From contig NC_091149.1 in assembly GCF_041381155.1 (NCBI RefSeq), forward strand, positions 14,400,609-14,464,608: 64,000 nucleotides of DNA, written 5' to 3'. Below are positions 13,435 to 25,000 of the stretch, piece by piece. The notes below the pieces were generated by a model. It was not told the DNA's origin. It saw nothing but the letters and a program-made list of their open reading frames with translations, and did not search any database. Both the position numbers and the translations under genes were made by a program. Positions within the stretch are counted from its first letter, which is position 1; every line of letters begins with the position of its first letter. The stretch is from Argopecten irradians. Its lineage: Eukaryota; Mollusca; Bivalvia; Pectinida; Pectinidae.

Positions 13435-13905
13435 TAACCTTGAAATTTTGTGAGATCGATCAAAATCATTTTGGTAGAAACAGAACAAGACAGATTTTTG
13501 GGATCGATCCCGAAAATCATTTTGGGACAGAAACACTGACATGGGACTAAGACAATTTTTTGGGATCGATCCCGAAAAATCATTTTGCAGAAAAACTCAT
13601 GGGACTGAGAAAGATTTTTGGGATCGATCGGCCGAAAATCATTTTGGGTTTCGGGGACAGCGACTGAACATGTGAACCTAAGACAGATTATTGGGATCGG
13701 GATCCCGAAATTCCAGAGTTGTTGTGGACAAAAACGACTGACATGGGACCGAAAAAAGATTATTGTTGGTATCGATCCCAAAAATCATTTTGGCAGAAAC
13801 ACTCATGGGACAAGACAGATTTTGGGATAGATCCCAAACAACATTTGACATAAACACTCATGGAACAGAGACAGAGTTTGGGATTGATCCCAAGAATTTT
13901 CTAAT
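13435..13905. repeat. palindromic GGGATCGATCCC iteron array
   Basis: About seven imperfect copies of a roughly 60-bp unit carry a GGGATCGATCCC palindrome (or variants GGGATCGGGATCCC, GGGATAGATCCC, GGGATTGATCCC), followed by AAAATCATTTTGG and then CATGGGAC. Palindromes are at about 13499, 13559, 13619, 13690, 13772, 13828 and 13881. A shorter, more degraded version is at 4090-4200 in inverse orientation, at the outer end of the opposite arm. Arrays of palindromes at both outer ends look like subterminal binding sites of a transposon, but that is inference. Confidence 0.8.
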
Positions 13906-14199
13906 TTGAAAGACATATTACTAGCTTTCAAAGCATCAGTCCAAAAACCAAATCTCATATACAAGGAAATACAGAAGTTATTTATGAAAAAGTTATTTGT
14001 CTATTTAGCATTTAACACATGCAACATCATCTTTCCTTTTTACACATGTATTAACCTTTACCAGTGTGTTATTGAGATTTTTTTTCTTCAAATTCAAGAC
14101 CAGTTTCACGAAATCCTATCAAAAGAATTCCACAGAAGTGGATGTGTCGCCTGCACAGAATCACAAAAAATAGTTGAAAATATTGTTAATAACCAGCTT
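13906..14199 (+). other. short open frame, function not recognised
   Basis: A plus-strand frame at 13906-14271 stays open for 121 codons and contains four or five scattered cysteines. No domain was recognised, no good splice sites were seen, and its last third runs into the interspersed repeat starting near 14200. It is probably not a gene. Confidence 0.25.
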
Positions 14200-14640
14200 G
14201 TTTGCAATTGGTTGAAATTGGACAATAAATACCAAAGTTGTCAAGCGGAAACCATGTTTCAACTATTTTAAATTCCTGTAACTCTTGCAAATATTGACGG
14301 ATTTTGACGGTATTGAATCCATCTAAGATCCCATTAATATAAAGCACATACCAAATTTGATTGAAGTCAGACAATAAATACTAAGGTTATCGAGCGGAAT
14401 CCATAGATTTGACGATTTTAAAGTCCTGTAACTCTTGCAAATATTGACGGATTTTGACCATTATTAAACTCATCCGAGATCTCATTGATACAAAACAATT
14501 TATAAAATTGGTTGAAATTGGACAATAAATACTTAAGTTATCACACGGAATCCGTTTACTGGACGCCGACAACAATGTCGAAGCCGTCAGAGTAATACCT
14601 AAGTGTCGCTCTTGCGTTGCAGGCGACACAAAAATGAAAA
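14200..14640 (+). mobile_element. interspersed element with three internal ~150-bp repeats
   Basis: The motif GGACAATAAATAC recurs at about 14219, 14371 (as AGACAATAAATAC) and 14519, with GTAACTCTTGCAAATATTGA between copies, giving a period near 150 bp. It ends with a GACGCCGAC-rich stretch, GTCAGAGTAATACC and GGCGACACAAAAATG. That tail resembles a repeat I know from marine invertebrate genomes. No protein is encoded. Confidence 0.65.
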
Positions 14641-14747
14641 GACATACAAACAATCTACTTGTACTCAATAAAAGCAAAAACAGAGACAAACTAAAAATAA
14701 TTGTAAGATATAACTGTCACTTCCTCCATATATCAGAGCAGGTGATT

Positions 14748-15216
14748 ACCACAGGGACCTGGCACGAAAAATTTTTAACCAACAGTATATATGTATATAT
14801 ATATATATTATAGTATCAAGGGTATGAACTCTGCGGTGATGGTTAAAGTAAGTGAGCTACACGATGTAGATTTTGTAATTTTGGCTTGGTTTTTGAGGTA
14901 CCCATTAGAGGCGAGAGGACATTTCGACCAGACAGGGAAATGTCTACCTAGCATATTTTTCGTAAATTTCCCGATTCATAAAGCCATAACTTCGTCAATA
15001 CTTGGCCAATTTTGTTCATCAAGCACTCAATGGAAAGGTAAATTATTTCTCTTTAAGGTAAAATATACGTCAATGGTGTATAGAGCCCATTTATTAAAAT
15101 AATCACAGTTTTTAAAAAATAGGTCCATTTTTCTTGACCGTAGAGTTCATACCCTTGATACTATAATATATATGTATACTGTTGGCTAAAAATTTTTCAT
15201 GCCAAGTCCCTGTGGT
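14748..15216. mobile_element. TIR element with ~75-bp terminal inverted repeats
   Basis: The left end (ACCACAGGGACCTGGCACG, AAAAATTTTTAACCAACAGTA, TATAGTATCAAGGGTATGAA) is mirrored at the right end (TTCATACCCTTGATACTATA, TACTGTTGGCTAAAAATTTT, TCCCTGTGGT). The left TIR contains an extra TA microsatellite. The 300-bp core has an open frame (14791-15102) that starts inside the TIR and matches no family I recognise, so it is treated as a non-autonomous element. Confidence 0.85.
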
Positions 15217-15235
15217 GCTTATGGTTGTATTGTCA

Positions 15236-17380
15236 GGAGCTCCTGATTGTAATGTCTACATACTGTGAGAAGAGGCCGGGAGACACTGATTGTAATGTCT
15301 ACCCTACTGTGGGAAGAGGCCGGGAGATACTGTTTGTAATGTCTACTTACTGTGGGAAAAGGCTGAGAGCCCTCTGTTTGTAATGTCTACTTACTGTGGG
15401 AAGAGACCGGGAGCCTCTGTTTTGTAATTTCTAACTTAACAGTGGAAAGAGGCCATGTGCCTCTGGAGTAGAAATGACAACTTACAGTGTGGGAAGAAGG
15501 CCGGGAGACAACTGATTGTAATGTCCTACCTACTGTGGGAAGGAGGCCGGGAGATACAGTTTGTAACGTATACTTACTGTTGGGAAGAGGCTGAGAGCCT
15601 CTGTTTGTAATGTCTACTTACTGTGGGAAGAGGCCGGGAGCCTTCTGATTGTAATGTCTTCTTACTGTGGGAAGAGGCAGGGAGCCTCTGTTTGTAATGT
15701 CTACTTACTGTGGGAAGAGGCCGGGAGCCTCTGTTTGTAATGTCTACTTACTGTGGGAAGAGGCTGTGAGCCTCTGACTGTAATGGCTAATTACTGTGGG
15801 AAGGCCATGGAGCCTCTGTTTGTAATGGTCTACTTACTGTGGGAAGAGGCTGGGAGCCTCTGATTGTAATGTCTACTTACTGTGGGAAGAGGCCGGGAGC
15901 CTCTGATTGTAATGTCTACTTACTGTAGGAAGAGGCCGGGAGCCTCTGTTTGTAAAGTCTACTTACTGTTGGGAAGAGGCCGGGAGCCTCTGTTTGTAAT
16001 GTCTACTTACTGTGGGAAGAGGCCGGGAGCCTCTGTTTGTAATGCCTACTTACTGTGGGCAAGAGGCTGGGAGCCTCTGTTTGTAATGTCTACTTAACTG
16101 TGGGAAGAGGCTGGGAGCCTCTGTTTGTAATGTCTATTTACATATGGAAAGAGGCTGGGATCCTCTAATTGTAATGTCTACTTACTGTGGAAGAGGCCCC
16201 GGTGCCTCTGTTTGTAATGTCCAACTTACTGTGGGAAGAGGCCGGGAGCCCTCTGTTTGTAATGTCTACTTACTGTGGAAAGAGGCCAGGAGCCTCTGTT
16301 TATAATGTCTAACTTACTGTGGGAAGAGACCGGGAGCCTCTGTTTGTAATGTCTACTTACTGTGGTGAAAGAGGCTGGGAGCCTCTGATTGTAATGTCTA
16401 CTTACTGTGGGAAGAGGCCGGGAGACACTGATTGTAAAGTCTACCTACTGTGGGGAAGAGGCCCGGGAGAAACTGTTTGTAACGTTTACTTAAGAGGCCG
16501 GAGCAGTGTAATTGTCTACTTACTGTGGGAAGAGGCTGGAGGCCTCTGTTTGTAATGTCTACTTACTGTGGGAAGAGGCCGGAGCCTCTGATTTGTAAAT
16601 GTCTACTTACTGTGGGAAGAGAGGCTGGGAGCCTCTGTTTCTGTAATGTCAACTTACTGTGGAAAGGCCGGGAAGCCTCTGTTGTAATGTCTACTTTACT
16701 GAGAGAGGCCCTGTGAGCCTCTGATTGTAATTGTCTACTTACTGTGGTGAAGAGGCCGGGAGCCTACTGATTGTAATGTCTACTTACTGTGGGAAGAGGC
16801 TGGGAGCCTCTGATTTGTAAATGTCTACTTACTGTGGGAAGAGTGCCGGGAGCCTCTGATTGTAATGTCTACTTACTGTGGGAAGAGGCCGGGTAGCCTC
16901 TGTTTGTAATGTCTACTTACTGTGGGAAGAGGCCGGGAGCCTCTGTTTGTAATGTCTACTTACTGTGGGAAGAGGCCGGAGCCTCTGTTTGGTAATGTGC
17001 CTACTTACTGTGGAAGAGGCTGGGAGCCTCTTGTTTCTACTTACTGTGGGAAGAGGCCCTGGGAGCCTCTGTTACTTACTGTGGGAAGAGGCCTGGGAGC
17101 CTCTGATTGTAATGTCTACTTACTGTGGGAAGAGGCCCGAGCCTCTTGTTTAGTAATGTCTACTTACTGTTGGGAATGAGCCGGGAGCCTCTGATTTTGT
17201 AATGTCTACTTACTGTAGGGGAAGAGGCCGGGGGAAGCCTCTGTTTGTAATGTCTACTTACTGTGGGAAGAGGCCCGGGAGCCTCTTTTTGTAAATGTTC
17301 TACTTACGTGTGGGAAGAGGCTGTAGTCTACGTACAGTGGTGAAGAGGCCGGGAGCCTCTGTTTGTAATGTTAATGTCGG
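15236..17380 (+). repeat. 43-bp minisatellite, about 50 copies
   Basis: The unit of about 43 bp contains TGTAATGTCTACTTACTGTG, GGAAGAGGC and GGGAGCCTCTG. It is more GC-rich than its surroundings. Copies differ by many 1-bp insertions or deletions next to short homopolymers, plus CCGGGAG/CTGGGAG and GTTTGTAA/GATTGTAA variants and a few truncated units (around 16480-16510 and 17030-17080). As 43 is not a multiple of 3, frames cycle and the short open frames are artefacts. Confidence 0.95.
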
Positions 17381-17429
17381 ACTTACGGGTGGTGAATGTC
17401 GGCATAGGGATGCCTTCTCGTTTGGTCTG

Positions 17430-18040
17430 ATACTTGAGGTTTGTAAACGTTATTTCTCAGAATGTACTAAATGGATTTTTCTCAACGTTTATTTGTAAGT
17501 TCTCTTGGACCCAAGTTGTGCATATTGCATTGAGGACTGATAAGTCAACCGCTCTCTTTGATTTTGATATTCGAAGTTTGTTACCGCTATTTCTCAGAAA
17601 GCATTGAAGTGATCTGCCTCAAATGTCACATGCAGGTTCCCCTAGGGTTTTTTGTGCATAATGCATGTTGGGATCGTTCGGCTATTTTTCAGAAAATACT
17701 TAAGGGATCGGTCCCTTACTAAATGTGCAGGTTCCTCTTGGACCCAAGTTGTACACATTGAATTTGGGATCAATAAGTGAGCAAGATGGCCGATAGGCCG
17801 TAATCTTGAATTTCGATAAATGAACTTTGTTACCGTTATTTCCCAGAAAGAAATGAAACAATCCATCCCAACTTTCATATTCAGGTTGCCCTAAAGCCGT
17901 TGTTGTGCATATTGCATTATGGGACCGATTGGTGAACAAGATAGCCAAAAGGCCGCCATCTTGAATTTTGATAGTTGAAGTTTGTTACCACTATTTCTCA
18001 GAAAGTACTGAATGAATCTGTCTCAAGCTTAATATGTATG
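17430..18040 (+). repeat. interspersed element with ~100-155-bp internal repeats
   Basis: The motif TATTTCTCAGAAAGTACT and variants recur near 17450, 17588, 17688, 17837 and 17988. AGGTTCCTCTTGGACCCAAG and TTGTGCATATTGCAT recur between them, and CCGCCATCTTGAATTTTGAT-like segments appear near 17800 and 17955. No protein is encoded. Confidence 0.7.
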
Positions 18041-18189
18041 ATGTAGTCATATTTTGAAAGGCAGTGAAAAGTTCCCTCTATCCATTGTTAGACATAAACC
18101 ATTTTTATGTGAGCGGCAAGATCCCTCTGGGATCTCTTGTATATGTATGATTGGAAAGTTTCTTTGTATTTCGCGGACACAATTTTTCG

Positions 18190-18830
18190 CGAAGTAACCG
18201 GTTATAGATTAATACACTGGATTCCAGAGTTATGAAGCAAGAACAAATGTACAACAATAATGGCCTATCACGCTTTCCGCGGCACATATAGGTGACTCTC
18301 ATCACATGAAGTTAATCTTCAAACAAAAGAAAAACAATCGATGAAAAGTGCAAGCAAAACCGTCCTCTTGTTTATGTATAACAAGTATTTGGCGGATACC
18401 GTTAATGCGACATAAAAGGTGGCGCCACGTCTTAACAGCGTCACTTCTTTTTAATAAGCCTTGTTACAATATTATTTTGTATCCAATCGATTTCGATAAA
18501 CAATTATGGTTCGATATAGGGTAAAATGAAATCGTGTGATCTTGGTATACATTCGCACACTGAATGTTTATTATTTAATACTCACAAGTGTATTTCATGT
18601 TTGATGTTAAGCCTTTGACATCGTCATTAGTTATTGATATATCAATAAAATGGTCTACCTTTGGTAAAGTATTATTGATTTATTACAATGAACAGCAATA
18701 CTACAAATTGTTTAATGATGCAACTTACCTAATTGCTTCTTATCATTTTTTTTTTAAATTTTTATTATAACCGGGTTTTAAAATTAGAAGATGATATAAT
18801 GAACAATACCCACACACAGGACTTCTGATG
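18190..18830 (+). repeat. 5' flank of duplicated unit U, copy 2
   Basis: This is the diverged partner of 515-1029 (see there for shared landmarks). It is followed directly by an ATC microsatellite where copy 1 has the 21-bp minisatellite. The short frame at 18588-18770 lies inside and is not considered a gene. Confidence 0.6.
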
Positions 18831-18839
18831 TTACGACCG

Positions 18840-18872
18840 ATTTTCAAAAAAAAATATCATCATTATCAACCC

Positions 18873-18943
<71 letters not shown>

Positions 18944-19053
18944 CATCATCATCATCATCTTCATCATCATTATCATCATCTTCATCATCATCATCAACAT
19001 TAACCTATCATGACCATCTACCTTATCATCATCAACAACCCATCATGAGAATT

Positions 19054-19084
<31 letters not shown>

Positions 19085-19141
19085 ACATTAACCTAGCATG
19101 ACCATCTACCTTATCATCATCAACAACCCATCATGAGAATT

Positions 19142-19178
<37 letters not shown>

Positions 19179-19210
19179 ACAACATCAACAACATCAACCT
19201 ATCATCATCA
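18840..19210 (+). repeat. ATC/CAT microsatellite with interspersed duplicated block
   Basis: Long ATC runs at 18866-18990, 19048-19084 and 19139-19180 are separated by a block (AACATTAACCT, TGACCATCTACCTTATC, CCCATCATGAGAATT) present twice, about 90 bp apart. The poly-His and poly-Ile open frame here is a repeat artefact. Confidence 0.95.
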
Positions 19211-20060
19211 TCGAGTTTAGAATCATAAACTTCATCATCATTGCTTTCAAAAGTTCTTCTTGTGGACAGTATAAATGAAGAAGTATGTAATCATAGTTTT
19301 GTAATGTAATGGAAGGTGTAGACTATATTGTTGTTGGTATGGACAACCGGTACACAATCCTTTTTTGTACTTTTTTTCAAATTTTGTAACACCTTTGACA
19401 TGACAAACAAGACACTTTCATTCTTCACATACACACACATACACCTTATACTATCAAATATACATAACGAAAGTCGAAAAACAAAAAAAAAACAAGAGAA
19501 AAGATAAAAAAACAAAGAGAAAGAAAAGAAAGAGATGGAGAGAGAGAAAAAAATAGAAAAAGGGGAGGGATAGACAGAGAAATGGTATTTAAAGTGGCAC
19601 GTACACTAAGCGAATATCAAAGAAACAGGAGATTATATCGGCAAAATAAAAAAAAATCATAATAATTAGTAGATAATAATAAAAATCTAAATATAAAAAA
19701 TGTATACATCTATGATTATTATATTGTGAATATTTTAGGGTGAGGAGTACGAATAAAGGTTAAAGTTTACTGTTTTCCCCATTTTTCTCTGTCTTTCTCA
19801 AATTTAATTTTTGCTCTTTCTCTTTGGCTGTAAGCTGTATATTTCTGAGTATTATAAACACACTCCCTTTTTACCAACAACTCGTGGGAGATATTTTCAT
19901 CAAAGATAGGATATCAGTTAACAATAAGAACAAAACCTAGTCTTTTAATTTTCCATATTGAAACATATATCTATGAGGCGATTATCGGATATCGTAATAT
20001 GGCAGAAAGGTTGTTAAGTACAGTTCCATATATTTCCTGAATGATATATTCCCATCTCGA
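19211..20060. other. gene-free DNA with a polypurine tract
   Basis: No gene was seen. A strongly purine-biased stretch at about 19475-19590 (A and G runs such as AAAGAGAAAGAAAAGAAAGA and GGGGAGGGATAGACAGAG) could adopt triplex-like structure. AATCATAGTTTTG near 19290 belongs to the 3' end of unit U. Confidence 0.5.
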
Positions 20061-20064
20061 AATC

Positions 20065-20074
20065 TATATAAATA
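20065..20074 (+). promoter_or_regulatory. candidate TATA box
   Basis: TATATAAATA lies 41 bases before the end of a methionine-led signal-peptide-like frame's upstream region (ATG at 20115). A start of transcription about 25-30 bases downstream would give a short leader. In AT-rich DNA such strings are common, so this is tentative. Confidence 0.3.
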
Positions 20075-20114
20075 ATTTATGTTCGTATTTAGAGCGTATA
20101 CCCATCTCATAGCT

Positions 20115-20247
20115 ATGAAAGTACGCTTGAGATATTTGAAAACATTCATAGCACTCTTAAGTGTCTTTCAACTTTCATTAAACGCTATATATTGTTATTG
20201 TTCGTATCAACGCCTACATCAACACAATGTTTCAGTATTCTCGCTTG
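20115..20247 (+). CDS. candidate signal-peptide exon of the sushi-MAM gene
   Basis: An ATG at 20115 opens 44 codons that begin like a secretory signal peptide: basic start MKVRLRYLK, then hydrophobic TFIALLSVFQLSLNA, then a Cys-containing tail. A GT at 20248-20249 would end the exon one base into a codon, which is the phase needed to join the sushi exon at 22072. The donor (TTG|GTACGA) is weak and the frame could be chance. If right, the sushi-MAM protein is secreted through this exon; the intron would be about 1.8 kb and would hold the 457-bp duplication. Confidence 0.35.
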
Positions 20248-20620
20248 GTACGATATCTGTATTAAGTCTAGTAATTTACGGGTTTTTATAAAGACAAGAT
20301 ATGGTAACCTGCATCGTCATCATGCAATCCAGTTTGATTTATTTCTACCTGTTGATCATGCGACTTAAATTTTTATCTCTTATTTTCTGTTTACTTATTC
20401 TGAATAAAATTCAGTATTGATACTTCGTTCCATAGAAAATCTGACAAATTTCCAAAATGATCCTTAAACTAATTGATAACAGGATTTAAATAGACCAAAC
20501 CAAATGTTCAAGTAAGCTGAATGTTAATTGGATGTATTTATATACTTGTTGAAAGTATACAAACAAGTAAATGCTCAGCAATCTACAGTGAATTAGTAGT
20601 GTTAATTAATACTGACAACA

Positions 20621-21514
20621 TCAACTACCGGGAGATTGCATTCTCATTGCGAGAGATACAACTAGTGTTAAGAATTGAAAAATGCATTACGGGTATTGTA
20701 GACGTCCGCCTTAAGTGTAACACCAAGGCAAAAAAAGGCCATGACGGTCACCTGAGTGCTGATACAGGGCAGTATTGTTAACTTGGTGTTATAAAATGTT
20801 CGCCTGGACCATCAGGAACATGAAATATCTAGTTGCTATCCAAAACAAGAAGCCTAAGAGCTTGAACGGCCATCTGACTACCTTGGCAAAAGTCGTAGAG
20901 AAAACTGGTTAGATATGGTGTCATTTTAGCCGACTTTGATTTAGGATCAACCCAAGATGTAACAACACTTTGTCAGGACCATGTCAGGATAATTTCAGGA
21001 ACATTTCAGTCAAATCACAGTTGTTTAATTTGAGAAGAATTCTCAAAATGTATTTTCTACTACCGGGAGATTGTATATCAACTACCGGGAGATTGCATTC
21101 TCATTGCGAGAGATACAACTAGTGTTAAGAATTGAAAAATGCATTACGGGTATTGTAGACGTCCGCCTTAAGTGTAACACCAAGGCAAAAAAAGGCCATG
21201 ACGGTCACCTGAGTGCTGATACAGGGCAGTATTGTTAACTTGGTGTTATAAAATGTTCGCCTGGACCATCAGGAACATGAAATATCTAGTTGCTATCCAA
21301 AACAAGAAGCCTAAGAGCTTGAACGGCCATCTGACTACCTTGGCAAAAGTCGTAGAGAAAACTGGTTAGATATGGTGTCATTTTAGCCGACTTTGATTTA
21401 GGATCAACCCAAGATGTAACAACACTTTGTCAGGACCATGTCAGGATAATTTCAGGAACATTTCAGTCAAATCACAATTGTTTAATTTGAGAAGAATTCT
21501 CAAAAAGTATTTTC
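20621..21514 (+). repeat. 457-bp tandem duplication, two near-identical copies
   Basis: Copy 1 (20621-21057) and copy 2 (21078-21514) are almost identical across about 437 bp, starting at TCAACTACCGGGAGATTGCA and ending at CTCAAAA-GTATTTTC. A 17-bp scrap of the start (TACCGGGAGATTGTATA) lies between them. The near identity points to a recent duplication or to an assembly duplication. The unit includes part of an interspersed element (AAAGGCCATGACGGTCACCTG). Confidence 0.95.
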
Positions 21515-21770
21515 AAGATGGCGGCTGTAGCGCTTTTATAAAGAGTATGTGATTCTAAAATTTAAAAAAAAATCAGAAAAACATGCTTGAAGCATTAGTG
21601 TATTTGGCCCTCAGGCTCATGGAAGTTTGACCATATAGATTGATCTTTGACCGTAAAAGGGTTTCTGCAAAATTTCAACGAATTTGGTTCAGTCGTTTTG
21701 GAGAAGTAGTCGAAAGTGTATACCACGGCGGACAAAACGCGTTTCGAATACGTCACTTGAGACATTTTCT
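20730..21770 (+). mobile_element. AGGCC/TCACCTG-type interspersed element, second example
   Basis: The head AAAGGCCATGACGGTCACCTG-like motif at about 20736 resembles the head of the element at 30161-31396. The tail at 21670-21720 (TTTCAACGAATTTGG, TTTTGGAGAAGTAGTCG) resembles that element's tail (GTTGAAATCCGACC, TGGAGAAGAAGTCG). The inner part is duplicated (20621-21514). No protein is encoded. Confidence 0.5.
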
Positions 21771-21914
21771 CATACCACCTAAACGCCTTAATTTAATCTT
21801 AGAAACCTTAAACCTTATAACATGTTATCCTATCCGATGATAGGAGACATGCATATTAATCAAAATGCTTCCTATTTGGAGTCGTACTTGACACTGTCTT
21901 AAATCTGGTCACAA

Positions 21915-22058
21915 GTGGAGAAATAGGTTGAGCGTTCATCACTATATTTTGGAAGACTGCGGTATATTCGTAGTAAGCTGTGTTGCTTTCTTGTTGTGTT
22001 TATTTACAATAGTGAGCACTCATGCACTTTTTATAGCGCTATCTCACTGAAGCATACC
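21915..22058 (-). mobile_element. SINE-like family S1 fragment abutting the sushi exon
   Basis: Landmarks in minus orientation are GTTGAGCGTTCATC, GGAAGACTGCGGTATATTC, TTTTTATAGCGCTAT and TCACTGAAGCATACC, in rearranged order relative to the full copies. It ends about 12 bases before the splice acceptor at 22070-22071, so part of the acceptor region lies against transposon-derived sequence. Confidence 0.65.
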
Positions 22059-22071
22059 TTTATATTTCCAG

Positions 22072-25000
22072 AATGTGGAGTACCCTCATCTCCAGCTAAC
22101 GGCCAGCTTTTCTACAGCGAGATGTTCTTTGAAGTAGGGAAGGTTGTTTCTCTGAGCTGTAACACTGGGTATCGTATACTCACGGGTCCGCCGGAATGTT
22201 TAGGGACAGGATCATGGACCGACTCAGCTTGTGGTAAGCGGCAACATCGCATGTAAACACCAAATATTGCTTTCTCTTCTGTTGTATTATCGTTTTCTTT
22301 GAAATAAATAAATATTCAATTATTAACAACATATTTCCTTTTCCCAGAAGGGCTCTGATTCCAATTTCCTTATTTGATTATTTTGCTTTAAACGCAAAAT
22401 TTTAAATCGTCTTTACTTTACTACAGATATATTTTGAATTTGCGTTTGCATACATGTCAATCTTTCGAATCCATTTAAAATAATTATATCATAGTTAATT
22501 TGAATTAGTTTTCACAGATATATTTTAAATATATAAAGGGAGACAACTCTTAATAAAATAGTCACAAGGAGATAAATCTATTTCATACATTCTAACATTA
22601 GTTGCAACACAGAATTTATTCACTATAACAATCTCATTTTTATACCTTATGTCTGATTAGATAGAATTATATCTTCAAAAATCTTACTTTAAAATAGCTG
22701 AAATACTGAAAAGTGTTAAATGAAATTGTAGACGACAAATTTGCTTTATGGTTAGAAAGAAATTAAAACCGATGTATTCTAAGTATCGAAATTCTGAAAG
22801 TTTTTGGTGACGAATGATTCGTGAGTATAAAAACTATTTCTTTCGAACTAATCAAAATGTAATTTGGATCATGAAACAAGAAACTACTTATCAGTAATCT
22901 ACAGAATCCCTCAAAACATAAAGGTAAGTCTTGAAAGACGTTCGAAACTATTTATTACAGTTCAGGCATGTGATTTTGAGACGACATGCAACGCCCTGGT
23001 GACGGATTCGACAGCTGATAGTGTTTTTGAAGAAAACTCAGGAAGAACGCCATCTGATTCTACAGGATGTACCGAAGATCATACAACAGGTCTGAATTAG
23101 AATTCCTCATAATTTTGTTTAAAAACAATTACGGATGCGTCGCAATCGGGGTTGTGGTTTTTGGGCAATGGTTCCACTATACAACAAGTGATAGCATTAA
23201 GATACCACAGTATTCCAAATAACACACTCCATTCACACTATACACCGTATTCATACGAGGCCGTCTTTACATGATCCTGATTACAAATTGATGTAATTAA
23301 ACAAACAAAATGGTATATTGAAATCATACCTTGGTGATCACGCCATTCCCGACAATGATTATGTTTATGTGATCTAATAATTAATCTATGAATGTTCCAG
23401 GAGGTGGTAATTACTACTATTTCGAAGCCTCAAGCCCAAGACAACAAGGTGACACTGCGCGATTGGAGACAACTTTTTCTGTACCGATTGGTGTACAAAT
23501 CTGCGTGTCCCTTTGGTATCATATGTATGGGCACTCAATGGGCAGTCTTAGGATTAACACTAAGGTGAGATTATCAAATGTGTCATCAAGCCGACAGTAA
23601 AGTGAGCTTATCAAACGTGTCGTCAATCAAATACTAAAGGTGATATTATCAGATGTGGCATCAAACAAACTGTAAGGTAAAATGATCAAACGCATTCTGA
23701 CTACCAGATTTACTTCCCTTCGTTTCAAACTATATCGACGTAAACAGACTTTCCACTGCGATGACTATGTAACTGCGATATTTTTTGTAAACTTAGATAA
23801 CAGTTTAACTATATATTCTGATACTCTGGTTGGTGTCAAAACGTAAGATTCGACTCTGGGCGTATGTCACATATTTGAAGATGGGAAATATGCTTTAATA
23901 TTTTGTACTTTATATTGTTGTTGTACAACATGGACACGTTATACATGAGCATACACAAATGTGGAATGAAAAAAACCATGTTTGCACATGTGATTTTAGC
24001 TCGCCTATTCGAAGAATAGGGGGAGTTAATGTTGTCACCCCGGCGTCGGCGTCAGCGTTGGCGTCCCATTTCACGTTAAAGTTTTTGAGCAAGTTTCTGC
24101 TTCTAATGTGTATGGATGCTGAACGTGATATTACAACCAATTTGGGGCCCTTTAGGGGTTTTTGGAGTCTGTTAATTTGTCATATTTCCATGTTAAAGTG
24201 TTTGAGCAAGTTTCTATTTTATCTATTGTTTAAGCATAAGTCATCATAAATGTTTATGATTTTATTTTCCTAATGTGTTTGGATGATGAACGTGATAATA
24301 CAACCAATTTGGGGCCCTTTAGGGTTTTTTTGAGTCTGTTAATTTGTCATATTTCCATGTTTAAATAGTAAATACTTGAACATCAACTTCTTCTGAATAG
24401 GCGAGCTTTGCTGTTCTCCAACAGCTCTTGTTCTGTTTACATTATCAATGTTTAAGAAATAAGAAATGATCTAAGGTACAACAATTTATGAATTATGTCC
24501 CAACAATAATACTGACAAGCCGGCCCTTTAATTGTTGTAATTTACGAATGTCGTGGATATATATGCAGTGTAATCAAAATTAGCTTTGTAATACTGACCA
24601 CTACGATGTTCTACGATACGCTATAACATTAGATATAATAACTCCTCAGCATATCCCCTGTGTTGAGACTATTAGAGTGTCGCTTATGAAATATTTGGTA
24701 TGACCAAAACTCTCGGAAGTATTAACGTGTTAATTATTACCACGTCCTGAAATGTCAATTCTAGAACAGGAGGCATGCAGAGGTGACCCTGAACGAGAAA
24801 TTATTATATCTTCCATTGGAGCGTATCCTTAACCATCGGCATGGAGCGTATTAACAAATTGATTTTCATAAGACTGCATATATATGCTATAACTATTTAA
24901 CATGTGTGTCTGGCTACATGCTTAAGCAATATAGCAATAAAACTGGTAATAGTTCAAACATTACAAAAATCACAAAAGATCACCCACATCCCGCACACAT

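Noticed and set aside
14791-15102. 103-codon frame as a small gene
   Set aside because: It starts within the terminal inverted repeat of a TIR element and has no recognisable domain.
15236-17498. Several frames with MSTYCGKRPG-like repeats
   Set aside because: The 43-bp unit cycles through frames; the translations are by-products.
18828-19013. Poly-histidine/isoleucine protein
   Set aside because: It is a translation of an ATC microsatellite.
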